DNA from: JAWVYT01 sp964605205
GTDB taxonomy: Bacteria > Gemmatimonadota > Gemmatimonadetes > Longimicrobiales > RSA9
Reading direction: 5' to 3'
DNA length: 64,000 nt
Assembly (NCBI GenBank): GCA_964605205.1
Contig: CAZSBL010000002.1
Span: 11,151 to 75,150, forward strand
In this document: one piece after another, positions 54,294-62,874 of the stretch
Layout of the letters: each line of letters opens with the position of its first letter
Position numbering within the stretch: the first letter of the stretch is position 1
Notes under the pieces: model-generated
What the model was told of the DNA's origin: nothing
The model's database searches: none
Seen by the model: only the letters and a program-made list of their open reading frames with translations
Program-made: the position numbers and the translations under genes

Positions 54294-55029
54294 GCGGGCG
54301 CTGGTCACGGGCGGGTCGAGGGGCGTGGGCGCCGCCACGGCCCGGATGCTGGCGAAGGCCGGGGCCGATGTGGGGATCTCGTACCGGTCCCGGCGGCAGG
54401 AGGCCGACGCGCTGGTGGAGGAGCTGCGGGGGCTGGGTGTGGGGGCGTTCGCCCACGCCGGAGACCTGGCGGAGCCGGAGGAGGTGGAGGAGCTGTTCCA
54501 GAAGGCGGAGACGGAGTTCGGCGGGTTGGACATCCTGGTGGCGAACGCCGGGGTCTGGCCGCCGGAAGACGTGCCCATCGCCGAGATGAGCACCGCCCAG
54601 TGGCGTCGCACGCTCGGCGTGAACCTGGACGGTGTATTCTACTGCGTCCGGGCGGCGGCACGGATGCTGTCGGACGAGGGTCGGATCGTGATCGTCGGCT
54701 CGACGGCCGGCCAGCGGGGCGAGGCCAACCACGGCGACTACGCGGCGTCGAAGGGGGCGCTGGGCTCGCTGGTGAAGGGCGTGGCTGTGGAGCTGGGCCC
54801 CCGGGACATCACGGTCAACTGCGTGGCTCCCGGCTGGATCGACACCGAGATGGCCGAGGTGCCGTACGCCGAGGGCGGGCGGGAGGAGATCGAGGCGACG
54901 ATCCCCCTGGGCCGCGTGGCGTCGGCCGACGACGTGGCGGGTCCGATCCTCTTCCTCTGCTCGCCGCTGGCCCGTCACGTGACGGGCGAGATCATGAACG
55001 TCAATGGAGGTGCCGTACTCTGCGGGTAA
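54271..55029 (+). CDS. Short-chain dehydrogenase/reductase (FabG-like)
   Basis: 252 aa from ATG 54271 (overlaps gmhA by 23 nt). Classic SDR: VTGGSRGVGAATA (NAD(P) loop), NAGVW, catalytic Ser in IVGSTAG, YxxxK in YAASKGAL and PGWIDTEM. Closest in style to FabG/3-oxoacyl-ACP reductases, but without an acyl carrier or fab neighbour the substrate stays open. Stop overlaps the next ATG by one base (TAATG). Confidence 0.92.
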   Translation: MRIDLKGKRALVTGGSRGVGAATARMLAKAGADVGISYRSRRQEADALVEELRGLGVGAFAHAGDLAEPEEVEELFQKAETEFGGLDILVANAGVWPPEDVPIAEMSTAQWRRTLGVNLDGVFYCVRAAARMLSDEGRIVIVGSTAGQRGEANHGDYAASKGALGSLVKGVAVELGPRDITVNCVAPGWIDTEMAEVPYAEGGREEIEATIPLGRVASADDVAGPILFLCSPLARHVTGEIMNVNGGAVLCG

Positions 55030-56426
55030 TGGAGCTGGACCCCCCGGACGCCGTCCGGGCCATCGCGCGGCAGCTGGAGGACGCCGGCTACGAGACGTGG
55101 GCGGTGGGTGGCGCGGTACGCGACCGGATCGCCGGGATCCCCGCCGGCGACTGGGACCTGGCCACCCGGGCCACCCCCGAGGAGGTCATGGATCTCTTCC
55201 GCCGCACCGTGCCCATCGGGGTCGACCACGGCACGGTGGGCGTGCTCCAGGGCGATGCGCTCTACGAGGTGACCACCTTCCGCCGTGACGTGGAGACCTT
55301 CGGCCGTCACGCCGTGGTGGAGTACGCCGACTCCATCGAGGAGGACCTCTCCCGCCGGGACTTCACCATCAACGCGCTGGCGTGGCACCCGCTGCGGGGC
55401 GAGCTGATGGATCCCTACCGTGGCGCCCGGGACCTGGAGGAGGGCCGGCTGCGGACCGTGGACGAGCCCGGGGAGCGGTTCGCCGAGGACTACCTGCGGG
55501 TGCTCCGGGCGCTCCGCTTCGCCAGCCGGTTCGAGCTGGAGATCGAGCCGGACACCTGGGCGGCGCTGAAGGACGCGGTGGGCCACCTCGACGGGCTCTC
55601 CGCGGAGCGGGTGCGAGAGGAGCTGTACAAGATCATGGCCGGGATCCGGACCGCGTCGCGGTCGCTGGAGCTGTACCACCGGGCGGGGGTGCTCCCGGTC
55701 TGGTACCCGGAGCTGGCTGCGGTGGTGCAGGAGCTGCCCGATGGCGGGGGTGAGGTGTGGGCGCTGAGCCTGCGGGCGGTGGACGCGTTGCCGCCGTCGC
55801 GGTCGACGCTGCGGGTGGCGGCGCTCCTGCACGCCGTGGGCATGCCCGCCGCCCGGACGAAGGACCTGCGGGGCGGCTGGCGGTACACCGGGCATGAGGT
55901 GCTGGGCGGGAAGAAGGCCGAAGACGTCATGCGTCGTCTGAAGGCTTCCAACGCGGACATCGACCGGGTCTCGCGGCTCGTGCGGCACCAGCCCGAGCTG
56001 TTCCCGCCCGACTCGCCGGACCCGGTGGTGCGGCGCTGGCTCCGGCACGTGGGCACCGACCTGGTCTACGACCTCTTCCGGCTCCGGTTCGCCCTCTGGC
56101 GGGCGGCAAGGCCCGGCGCCGCCGTGGACGCCGCGGCCGTGGAGGGGGAGGCCGCCGGCCCGGGTGGCCCGGGCGGCCCGGACCCCCGTCCCGCCGACCT
56201 GCTGGAGCGGTGGGCGAAGGTGCGCCGGGTGCTCCGGGAAGACCCGCCGCTCTCCACCGACGCGCTGGCCATCGGCGGACACGACCTGATGGGGCTGGGG
56301 CTCGAGCCGGGGCCGGTCTTCAAGGAGATCCTGGAGGAGCTGCTTGACCGGGTCATGGAAGAGCCGTCGCTGAACGCCCGGGAGGCGCTCCTGGAGATGG
56401 TCCGGGAGGAGTGGCTCGATGAGTGA
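55029..56426 (+). CDS. cca: Class II CCA-adding enzyme/poly(A)-polymerase-type nucleotidyltransferase with degenerate HD domain
   Basis: 465 aa from ATG 55029 (TAATG with the SDR stop); longer starts run through the SDR gene. Nucleotidyltransferase head: VGGAVRDRIAG, DWDLAT (metal Asp pair), SRRDFTINALAW, then DYLRVLRALRFASRF. The C-terminal HD-type region is recognisable, but LLHDIGKP reads LLHAVGMP: H268 is followed by Ala, so the metal-dependent phosphohydrolase site is broken. CCA addition itself does not need it. Ends inside rarA's 5' end (8-nt overlap). Confidence 0.9.
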   Translation: MELDPPDAVRAIARQLEDAGYETWAVGGAVRDRIAGIPAGDWDLATRATPEEVMDLFRRTVPIGVDHGTVGVLQGDALYEVTTFRRDVETFGRHAVVEYADSIEEDLSRRDFTINALAWHPLRGELMDPYRGARDLEEGRLRTVDEPGERFAEDYLRVLRALRFASRFELEIEPDTWAALKDAVGHLDGLSAERVREELYKIMAGIRTASRSLELYHRAGVLPVWYPELAAVVQELPDGGGEVWALSLRAVDALPPSRSTLRVAALLHAVGMPAARTKDLRGGWRYTGHEVLGGKKAEDVMRRLKASNADIDRVSRLVRHQPELFPPDSPDPVVRRWLRHVGTDLVYDLFRLRFALWRAARPGAAVDAAAVEGEAAGPGGPGGPDPRPADLLERWAKVRRVLREDPPLSTDALAIGGHDLMGLGLEPGPVFKEILEELLDRVMEEPSLNAREALLEMVREEWLDE

Positions 56427-57828
56427 CCTGGAGCTGTTCCCCGACCGGGCGCCGGGTGACCAGGACGGCCCGGGCGGCGGAACCCGCGCCCCGGACGACC
56501 CGAACGCCCCGCTGGCCGCCCGGATGCGGCCCCGTACGCTGGACGCGTTCGTGGGCCAGGAGCACATCCTGGGTGAAGGCCGGGCGCTGCGGGAGCTGAT
56601 CGAGAAGGACGAGGTGGGCAGCCTGATCCTCTGGGGACCGCCGGGGACGGGGAAGACCACCATCGCCCGGGTCATCGCCGAGCGCACCGACGCGGCGTAC
56701 GTCCCGTTCAGCGCCGTGACCGAGGGCATCCCCCGGGTGCGGGAGATCATCAAGGAGGCGGAGACCCGGCTCCGGGCCACGGGCCGGCGCACGATCCTCT
56801 TCTGTGACGAGATCCACCGCTTCAACAAGGCGCAGCAGGACGCCTTCCTGCCCCACGTGGAGGCCGGGACGGTCTCACTGATCGGGGCCACCACGGAGAA
56901 CCCTTCGTTCGAGGTGATCGGCGCGCTGCTGAGCCGGGCCCGGGTCTTCGTGCTGGAGCCGCTGGAGGCGGACGAGCTCGAGACCATCCTCCGGCGGGCG
57001 CTGGCCGACGAAGACCGCGGGCTCGGCGGCCGCGGCCTCGAGGTGACCGACGGGGCGGTCGCGCTGATGGCGGAGCAGGCCGATGGCGATGCCCGCCGGG
57101 CGCTGAACGCGCTGGAGACCGCCGCCACGCTGGCGGGTGAGGGCGGCACGGTGGACGAGGATCGGGCCCGGGAGGCGCTCCAGCGGCGGTTCGCCCGTTA
57201 CGACAAGAGCGGTGAGGAGCACTACAACCTGATCTCCGCGCTCCACAAATCGATCCGGGGCAGCGATCCGGACGGGGCGCTCTACTGGCTCGCCCGGATG
57301 CTGGAGGGCGGCGAGGCGCCGCTCTACATCGCCCGGCGGCTGATCCGGATGGCGGTGGAAGACATCGGGCTGTCGGACCCGACGGCGCTGGAGGTGACGG
57401 TGGCCGCCCGGGACGCGTATCACATGCTCGGCTCGCCGGAGGGCGACCTGGCACTGGCGGAGGCGGCGGTCTACCTGGCCACGGCGCCGAAGTCGAACCG
57501 CCTGTACACGGCGTTCGGCGCGGCCCGGGCGGCGGCCCGGGACACGCCGGCCGCGCCGGTCCCGCTCCATATCCGGAACGCGCCCACGGAGCTGATGGAC
57601 GAGCTGGGCTACGGGAAGGGGTACAGCTACGCGTTCGAGTCCGAGGACCATATCACCGCGCAGGAGTACCTGCCGGAATCGCTGCGGGGTATCACGTTCT
57701 ACGAGCCGAGCCGCTTCGGCCACGAGAAGCGGATCACCGAGCGGCTGGCGTGGTGGGCCGAGCGGCGCCGTGAGACCGAGGCCCCGAAGAACCCGTCGGA
57801 CGATGACGGTGTACCAGGCGATCAATGA
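56419..57828 (+). CDS. rarA: RarA/MgsA replication-recombination AAA ATPase
   Basis: 469 aa. RPRTLDAFVGQEHILGEG, Walker A GPPGTGKTT, Walker B/DExx FCDEIHRFNK, sensor 1 GATTENPS, then the MgsA C-terminal domain (HKSIRGSDPDGALYWLARML, VEDIGLSDPTAL) ending YEPSRFGHEKRI. Tetrameric clamp-loader-like ATPase acting at stalled forks with SSB. Starts 8 nt inside cca; a 4-nt overlap follows. Confidence 0.97.
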   Translation: MSDLELFPDRAPGDQDGPGGGTRAPDDPNAPLAARMRPRTLDAFVGQEHILGEGRALRELIEKDEVGSLILWGPPGTGKTTIARVIAERTDAAYVPFSAVTEGIPRVREIIKEAETRLRATGRRTILFCDEIHRFNKAQQDAFLPHVEAGTVSLIGATTENPSFEVIGALLSRARVFVLEPLEADELETILRRALADEDRGLGGRGLEVTDGAVALMAEQADGDARRALNALETAATLAGEGGTVDEDRAREALQRRFARYDKSGEEHYNLISALHKSIRGSDPDGALYWLARMLEGGEAPLYIARRLIRMAVEDIGLSDPTALEVTVAARDAYHMLGSPEGDLALAEAAVYLATAPKSNRLYTAFGAARAAARDTPAAPVPLHIRNAPTELMDELGYGKGYSYAFESEDHITAQEYLPESLRGITFYEPSRFGHEKRITERLAWWAERRRETEAPKNPSDDDGVPGDQ

Positions 57829-58301
57829 ACGGACTGCGACGGATGACGCTGATCTTGGCCCTCGGGCTCCTCACCGCTTCGGCGTGCGCGCCGAAGGTGA
57901 GTCAGCCGGACGTGTGGCTGAGCGGAGCGCGCCTGGTCTCCCTTGGGATCCGGGGCGGCGTGATCGACGTGGAGCTGGGCGTGTACAACCCGAACCGGTT
58001 CGCGATCCGGGCGGGCGGGCTGACATACGACCTGGATTTCGAGGAACCCGAGGGCGATGGGTGGCTCGACTTCGCCGAGGGCCGGTGGCAAGAGGGGTTC
58101 CGGATCGGTGCCGGTGACACGGCGAGCGTGGTGATCCCCGTGGAGTTCAGCTATCGTGGACTGGGAAGTGCCGTGCGCGGGCTCCTGGATCGGGGCTCGT
58201 TCGGGTACCGAGTGGACGGGCTGGTGGCGGTGGAGCAGCCGGTGGCTCGGGACATCCAGTACCGGCACAGCGGGACCGTGACGCCGGGCGGCGTTCGGTA
58301 G
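57825..58301 (+). CDS. LEA type 2-domain lipoprotein
   Basis: 158 aa. Signal peptide MTLILALGLLTASAC (lipobox SAC), ATG overlapping rarA. The remainder is a single LEA2/WHy-like beta domain: GGVIDVELGVYNPNRFAIRAGG and the ending VARDIQYRHSGTV. Such periplasmic lipoproteins are linked to envelope stress tolerance; partner unknown. Confidence 0.82.
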   Translation: MNGLRRMTLILALGLLTASACAPKVSQPDVWLSGARLVSLGIRGGVIDVELGVYNPNRFAIRAGGLTYDLDFEEPEGDGWLDFAEGRWQEGFRIGAGDTASVVIPVEFSYRGLGSAVRGLLDRGSFGYRVDGLVAVEQPVARDIQYRHSGTVTPGGVR

Positions 58302-58321
58302 AGAAGCGAAGAGGAGGCAGC

Positions 58322-59620
58322 ATAAGAGAACCGATTTCGCTGGAGGAGCCGGAGGAGCGGGCGGTCCTGGTGGGAGCGCCCGCGGGCCGGGTCACGCCGG
58401 AAGAGGCGGACGAGCACCTGGAGGAGCTGGGCCGGCTGGCGGACACGGCCGGCGCGAACGTGGTGGCGGTCCTGATCCAGCGACTGGACGCGCCCCAGCC
58501 GAAGTACTTCATCGGGGAAGGGAAGGCGAAGCAGCTGAAGAAGGTGGCCAGGGAGCGGGAGGCCACCGTGGTCATCTTCGATGACGAGCTCACGCCGGCC
58601 CAGGGGAAGAACCTGGAGGACCTGCTGGATGTCCGGGTCATGGATCGAACGGAGTTGATCCTGGACATCTTCGCCACCCGGGCCCGGACCACGGAGGCGC
58701 AGCTGCAGGTGGAGCTGGCGCAGCTCGAGTACCTGCTGCCGCGGCTGAAGCGGATGTGGACCCACCTCTCCCGGATCCGGGGCGGGATCGGGCTCCGGGG
58801 CCCCGGTGAGACGCAGCTGGAGACCGACCGTCGGATCATCGGCCGGCGGATCGCCGACCTGCGAGAGAAGCTGGAGACGGTGGCGCAGCGGCGGGCCACG
58901 CAGCGGAAGCGTCGTGAGGACGTCTTCCAGGCCGCGCTGGTGGGCTACACCAACGCCGGCAAGTCGAGCCTTCTGCGCTCGATGTCGGGCTCCGACCTGT
59001 TCATCGAGGACCGGCTCTTCGCCACCCTCGACCCGGCCACCCGCCGCGTCGAGCTGCCCATGGGGTCGGCCGTGCTGGTCACGGACACGGTCGGGTTCAT
59101 CCGCAAGCTGCCCCATCACCTGGTGGCGAGCTTCCGGGCCACGCTGGAGGAGGCGGAGGAGGCCGACGTGCTGCTCCACGTGATCGACGGGTCTCACCCC
59201 CGCTGGCAGGAGCAGAAAGCGGTGGTGGAGGAGGTGCTTCGGGACCTGGAGATGGCGGACGTGCCCGTGGCGCTGGTCTTCAACAAGATGGACCTGATCA
59301 CCCACGATGAGGAGAACGCGCTCCGCCACCGAGTGGAGGCGTTGTACCCGGAGCCGGCCGTCTACACGTCCACGGTGGAGCAAGAGGGCCTGGTGGGGCT
59401 GGTGGACTTCCTGGAGGACCAGATCCGGGACCAGCGGCCCGAGGTCCACGTCCTGATCCCGGCCGCCGACGGTGAGAGCCTGGCCACGGTGTACCGGGAG
59501 GGCGAGGTGATCCGCCAGGAGGAGCACGGCACCACCATCGATCTCCTGGCCCGGCTGCCGAAGCCCACGCTGGGGCGGCTGAAGCAGCGTGAGGGCGTCC
59601 AGATCAACGGGGCGGCGTGA
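58322..59620 (+). CDS. hflX: Ribosome-associated GTPase HflX, possible AUA start
   Basis: From the canonical GTG at 58370 the protein has 416 aa, but the conserved first strand (ERAVLVGAP, as in other HflX) is encoded upstream of that. In frame, the only codon before it with a good ribosome site is AUA at 58322 (AGGAGG at 58312-58317), giving 432 aa. The N-terminal nucleotide domain includes KYFIGEGK. The G domain shows G1 GYTNAGKSS, G3 DTVGFI, G4 NKMDL and the HflX-specific GPGETQLETDRR. Splits 70S ribosomes under heat or stress. 20 bp after the LEA2 gene; overlaps the next gene by 4 nt. Confidence 0.9.
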   Translation: MREPISLEEPEERAVLVGAPAGRVTPEEADEHLEELGRLADTAGANVVAVLIQRLDAPQPKYFIGEGKAKQLKKVAREREATVVIFDDELTPAQGKNLEDLLDVRVMDRTELILDIFATRARTTEAQLQVELAQLEYLLPRLKRMWTHLSRIRGGIGLRGPGETQLETDRRIIGRRIADLREKLETVAQRRATQRKRREDVFQAALVGYTNAGKSSLLRSMSGSDLFIEDRLFATLDPATRRVELPMGSAVLVTDTVGFIRKLPHHLVASFRATLEEAEEADVLLHVIDGSHPRWQEQKAVVEEVLRDLEMADVPVALVFNKMDLITHDEENALRHRVEALYPEPAVYTSTVEQEGLVGLVDFLEDQIRDQRPEVHVLIPAADGESLATVYREGEVIRQEEHGTTIDLLARLPKPTLGRLKQREGVQINGAA

Positions 59621-60480
59621 GCGATCGGGTCGCCGTGATCGGGCCCGGCCGGATGGGGCTGGCGCTGGGAGGTGCGCTGATGCAGGGCGGCGCCGTGGAG
59701 ACGCTGACCTACTTCGGGCGCTCGCCCGAGCCGCCGCCGCACCCGCTCTTCGAGACCGACGGCGTGGACTACCGCGTGGGCCACGGCCCGCTCCCCGACG
59801 AGACCGACGTCCTGATCCTGGCCGTCCCCGATGACGCCCTCCACGACGTGGCCAACCAGGTGGCCCGGCTCGGCAAAACGCCCTCGCCGTGCGTGGCGCT
59901 CCACCTCTCGGGCGCCCTGTCCACCGACGTGCTGACCCCGCTCCACACCGCCGGCTTCACGGTGGGCTCCCTGCACCCGCTCCAGACGGTGGCCGACCCG
60001 TGGTCCGGAGCCGGCCGGCTCCGGGGGTGCGCCTACGCCATCGCCGGGCAGCCCGGTGCCCTGACCGCCGCCCGACGGCTGGTAAACGCGCTGGAGGGTC
60101 AGCCGCTGGTGATCCCGCCGGCGCTCCGGCCGCTCTACCACGCCGCCGCCGTCTTCGCGTCGAACTACGTCCTGGCCGCCGCGGCGACCATCGCCCGCAC
60201 GCTGGCGGAGGCCGGGATCGCCGAGGACGACGCCGTGGCCGCTGCGCTCCCGCTCATGCGGGGCACCATGGACAACGTGGAGCAGCTGGGGCTCGGGGCC
60301 GCGCTGACGGGGCCCGTGGCACGCGGGGATGTGGACACCGTTCGGCTCCACCTCTCGCGCTTGTCGCCCAGGGAGCGGCGCCTATATTCGGCACTCGGAC
60401 TGGAGACCCTGGAGCTGGCCCGGAACGTGGGGCTGGACCCCGACCGGGCCGCCGCCATCGAGGCACTGCTGCGAGACTGA
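59617..60480 (+). CDS. Rossmann-like/DUF2520 NADP-binding protein
   Basis: 287 aa, GTG start overlapping hflX (GTGA). N-terminal Rossmann-like domain with GPGRMGLALG (dinucleotide loop) and LAVPDDAL; then SGALS, GSLHPLQTVA and the helical DUF2520 domain (PLYHAAAVFASNYVLAAAATI, PLMRGTMDNVEQLG). This pair resembles 6-phosphogluconate-dehydrogenase-like folds. The reaction is unknown; the position next to pdxJ in many genomes has suggested links to cofactor or beta-alanine/pantothenate metabolism, unproven. Confidence 0.85.
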   Translation: MSDRVAVIGPGRMGLALGGALMQGGAVETLTYFGRSPEPPPHPLFETDGVDYRVGHGPLPDETDVLILAVPDDALHDVANQVARLGKTPSPCVALHLSGALSTDVLTPLHTAGFTVGSLHPLQTVADPWSGAGRLRGCAYAIAGQPGALTAARRLVNALEGQPLVIPPALRPLYHAAAVFASNYVLAAAATIARTLAEAGIAEDDAVAAALPLMRGTMDNVEQLGLGAALTGPVARGDVDTVRLHLSRLSPRERRLYSALGLETLELARNVGLDPDRAAAIEALLRD

Positions 60481-61214
60481 TGCGACTCCATATCAACATC
60501 GACCACGTCGCCACCATCCGGCAGGCCCGGATGACCGACGAGCCAGACCCTGTGCGCGCCGCCGTGCTGGTGGAGCAGGGCGGCGCGGACGGGATCACCG
60601 TGCACCTGCGGGAGGACCGTCGCCATATCCAGGACCGGGACGTGCGGCTCCTCATGGAGACGTGCCGTACGGGGGTGAACCTGGAGATGGCCGCCACCGA
60701 CGAGATGGTGGGGATCGCCACGGAGCTGGCGCCCATGGCCGTCACCCTGGTCCCGGAGAAGCGGCAGGAGATCACCACCGAGGGTGGGCTCGCGCTGGAC
60801 GGCGATGGATCGGACCGGATCGCCCCGGCGCTGAAGGCGATCCGGAAGGCCGGCGTGAAGACGTCGCTCTTCATCGATCCCGACCCCGACACGCTGCACC
60901 GGGCCCGGGACCTGGGCGCCGACGCCATCGAGCTGCACACCGGTGAGTACGCCAACGCGTGGCGCCCGGGACGGGGCGCGCCGGTGGAGCTGGACCGGCT
61001 GGAGCGGGCCGCCGCGCTGGCCCGATCGCTGGGGCTCGACGTGCACGCGGGGCACGGGCTCACCTACGAAAACGTGACACCCGTAGCCGCCATCGCCGAG
61101 ATCGAGGAGCTGAACATCGGGCACAGCGTGGTGAGCCGGTCGGTGTTCACCGGACTGGAGGCGGCGGTGCGGGAGATGAAGGCGATCCTGCGGGAGGCCC
61201 GGGCGGACGGATGA
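60480..61214 (+). CDS. pdxJ: Pyridoxine 5'-phosphate synthase
   Basis: 244 aa; ATG 60480 in TGATG with the previous stop. TIM barrel: LHINIDHVATIRQAR, GITVHLREDRRHIQD, NLEMA, VTLVPEKRQEITTEGGL and the phosphate loop NIGHSVVSRSVF. Joins 1-deoxyxylulose-5-P and 3-amino-2-oxopropyl phosphate to make pyridoxine-5'-P (DXP-dependent B6 route). ATGA overlap with the next gene. Confidence 0.97.
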   Translation: MRLHINIDHVATIRQARMTDEPDPVRAAVLVEQGGADGITVHLREDRRHIQDRDVRLLMETCRTGVNLEMAATDEMVGIATELAPMAVTLVPEKRQEITTEGGLALDGDGSDRIAPALKAIRKAGVKTSLFIDPDPDTLHRARDLGADAIELHTGEYANAWRPGRGAPVELDRLERAAALARSLGLDVHAGHGLTYENVTPVAAIAEIEELNIGHSVVSRSVFTGLEAAVREMKAILREARADG

Positions 61215-61726
61215 ACCGGGTGTCCGCCTACTTCGTGGACGAGGCGAGGGAGTGCCTGGACGCGCTCGAGACGGAGCTGGGCGGTCGGGACCCGGACCCG
61301 GGCGTCGTCTACCGGACGGTGCGTCAGCTCCGGGGCAGCGCCCAGGTGGCGCGGTTTGGCGAGCTGGCGGAAGAGGCCCGGGCGCTGGAAGAGGCGCTGA
61401 AGGCGGCGGCCCGGGGCGAGGGAACGTGGGATGATGATCTGGCGGGCCGGGTGCGAGAAGGGATTCGATCGCTGGCCCGGGGAGTGGACGCGGTCCGGGA
61501 GGGCCGGTTGGAACAGGACGAGAGGGAGCCACCGATGGAAGAGCAGGAGCGGAACGAGACCACGGAAGAGATCGTGCCGATGGAGACGCTGGAGTACAGC
61601 GGCACAGCGGCGCTGGAGCGCGCCCGGGCGCTCCGGGAGCCGCTGGAGGACGCCATCATGGCCGGCGACCCGCCGGGGCCGATCCTCGACGAGCTGTTCG
61701 ATCTGATCCGCCTGGGCGAGAAGTGA
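61211..61726 (+). CDS. Degenerate HPt-like helical protein
   Basis: 171 aa from ATG 61211 (overlaps pdxJ by 4 nt); longer frames run through pdxJ. The N-terminal ~65 residues resemble a histidine-phosphotransfer helical bundle (FVDEARECLDALE, then the GSA core), but the phosphorylated His of HTLKGSA is R38 (RQLRGSA), so it cannot relay phosphate. A highly charged linker (~100-130) precedes a second helical part. Lies between pdxJ and a flippase-like gene, translationally coupled to both; role unknown, perhaps a docking protein. Confidence 0.6.
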   Translation: MNRVSAYFVDEARECLDALETELGGRDPDPGVVYRTVRQLRGSAQVARFGELAEEARALEEALKAAARGEGTWDDDLAGRVREGIRSLARGVDAVREGRLEQDEREPPMEEQERNETTEEIVPMETLEYSGTAALERARALREPLEDAIMAGDPPGPILDELFDLIRLGEK

Positions 61727-62874
61727 GCCGGGGCGGGACCTCGACGCCGGGCGGCTCGCCGTCGACGAGCGCCTTCCTCGACTGGAAGGCGGTCCTCGGC
61801 ATCCTCATCAGCGTCGGGCTCCTCTGGTTCGCGTTCCGGGACGTGCACCTGGCGGAGGTGTGGGCCCGGATCCGGGGCGCCGACCTCTTCCTGCTGGCGC
61901 TGGCGGGTCTCCTGGCCACGGTCCCGTTCCCGCTCCGGGCGCTCCGCTGGAAGCCGCTCCTGGCACCGGCGTACGCCACCCCCCGCTTCCGGCCCCGGTT
62001 CGCCGCCACCTCCATCGGCTTCATGGCCAACAACCTGCTCCCGGCCCGGGTGGGCGAGTTCGCCCGGGCGTACGCCCTGAGCCGCCTCGAGCCCGTCCGC
62101 ATGTCGGCGTCCTTCGGGTCGCTGGTGGTGGAGCGGATGTTCGACGGGATCGTCATCGTGCTCTTCCTCCTGGCCGCGCTGGCGTGGCCGACGTTCCCCG
62201 ACGTCTCCGGCCGGGACTTCGGCACGCCGGCCCTCTGGATCGGGCTCCTCTTCCTGGCCGTGTTCGTGGTCATGCTGGCCATGGTGGCCCGGCCGGAGCA
62301 GTCGGTCCGCTGGTTCGAGGGCACCGTGGCGCGCTTCATCCCCCGGAGCTTCCGCCGACCGGTGGTGGACGCGCTGGAGGCGTTCCTCGAGGGGATCGCC
62401 GCCGTGCGCGACTGGCGGCTCGTGCTGCGGGCCTTCGCCTGGTCCCTCGTGATCTGGCTCTCCGGCGCCCTGGCGTTCTGGGTGGGGATGCTGGCCTTCG
62501 ACATCCATCTCCCCTTCGTGGCGGCCATCTTCCTCCAGAGCATCATCTCGCTGGCCGTGGCCCTCCCGTCTGCGCCGGGGTTCTTCGGCGTCTTCGAGGC
62601 CGCCGCACGGATCGGGCTGGTCGAGGTGTGGGGCGCCGCCACCGGTCACGCCGTGGCCTTCGCCGTGGGGTTCCACCTGGCCGGGTTCGTCCCCATCACG
62701 GTGATCGGCCTGTACTACGTGTGGCGGCTCGGGCTCTCGTGGAGCGAGGTGGGCCGGAGCGAGGACGCCGTGGAGCGGGCCGTCGAGGAGCGTGGCGACA
62801 ACGCGACGCCCGCGTCACCCGTACCCGACGCGCCCGGCGACCCCGGGTCCCGCGAGCCGGGAGGCGGCCGGTGA
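61723..62874 (+). CDS. Flippase-like integral membrane protein (lysylphosphatidylglycerol synthetase TM-domain family)
   Basis: 383 aa, start overlapping the HPt-like gene (GTGA). About eight hydrophobic helices; the family block FMANNLLPARVGEFARAYALSR with the ExxRA motif, VVERMFDGIVIV, and a C-terminal VALPSAPGFFGVFEAAAR (PGxxGxxE). AglD/MprF-TM-type proteins move or flip lipid-linked groups; substrate unknown. A long disordered tail (~355-383) carries Asp/Pro. Overlaps ispE by 4 nt. Confidence 0.88.
   Translation: MSRGGTSTPGGSPSTSAFLDWKAVLGILISVGLLWFAFRDVHLAEVWARIRGADLFLLALAGLLATVPFPLRALRWKPLLAPAYATPRFRPRFAATSIGFMANNLLPARVGEFARAYALSRLEPVRMSASFGSLVVERMFDGIVIVLFLLAALAWPTFPDVSGRDFGTPALWIGLLFLAVFVVMLAMVARPEQSVRWFEGTVARFIPRSFRRPVVDALEAFLEGIAAVRDWRLVLRAFAWSLVIWLSGALAFWVGMLAFDIHLPFVAAIFLQSIISLAVALPSAPGFFGVFEAAARIGLVEVWGAATGHAVAFAVGFHLAGFVPITVIGLYYVWRLGLSWSEVGRSEDAVERAVEERGDNATPASPVPDAPGDPGSREPGGGR

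Noticed and set aside
54975..57149. 724-codon minus-strand open frame over cca and rarA
   Set aside because: Shadow frame; plus-strand cca and rarA are recognised.
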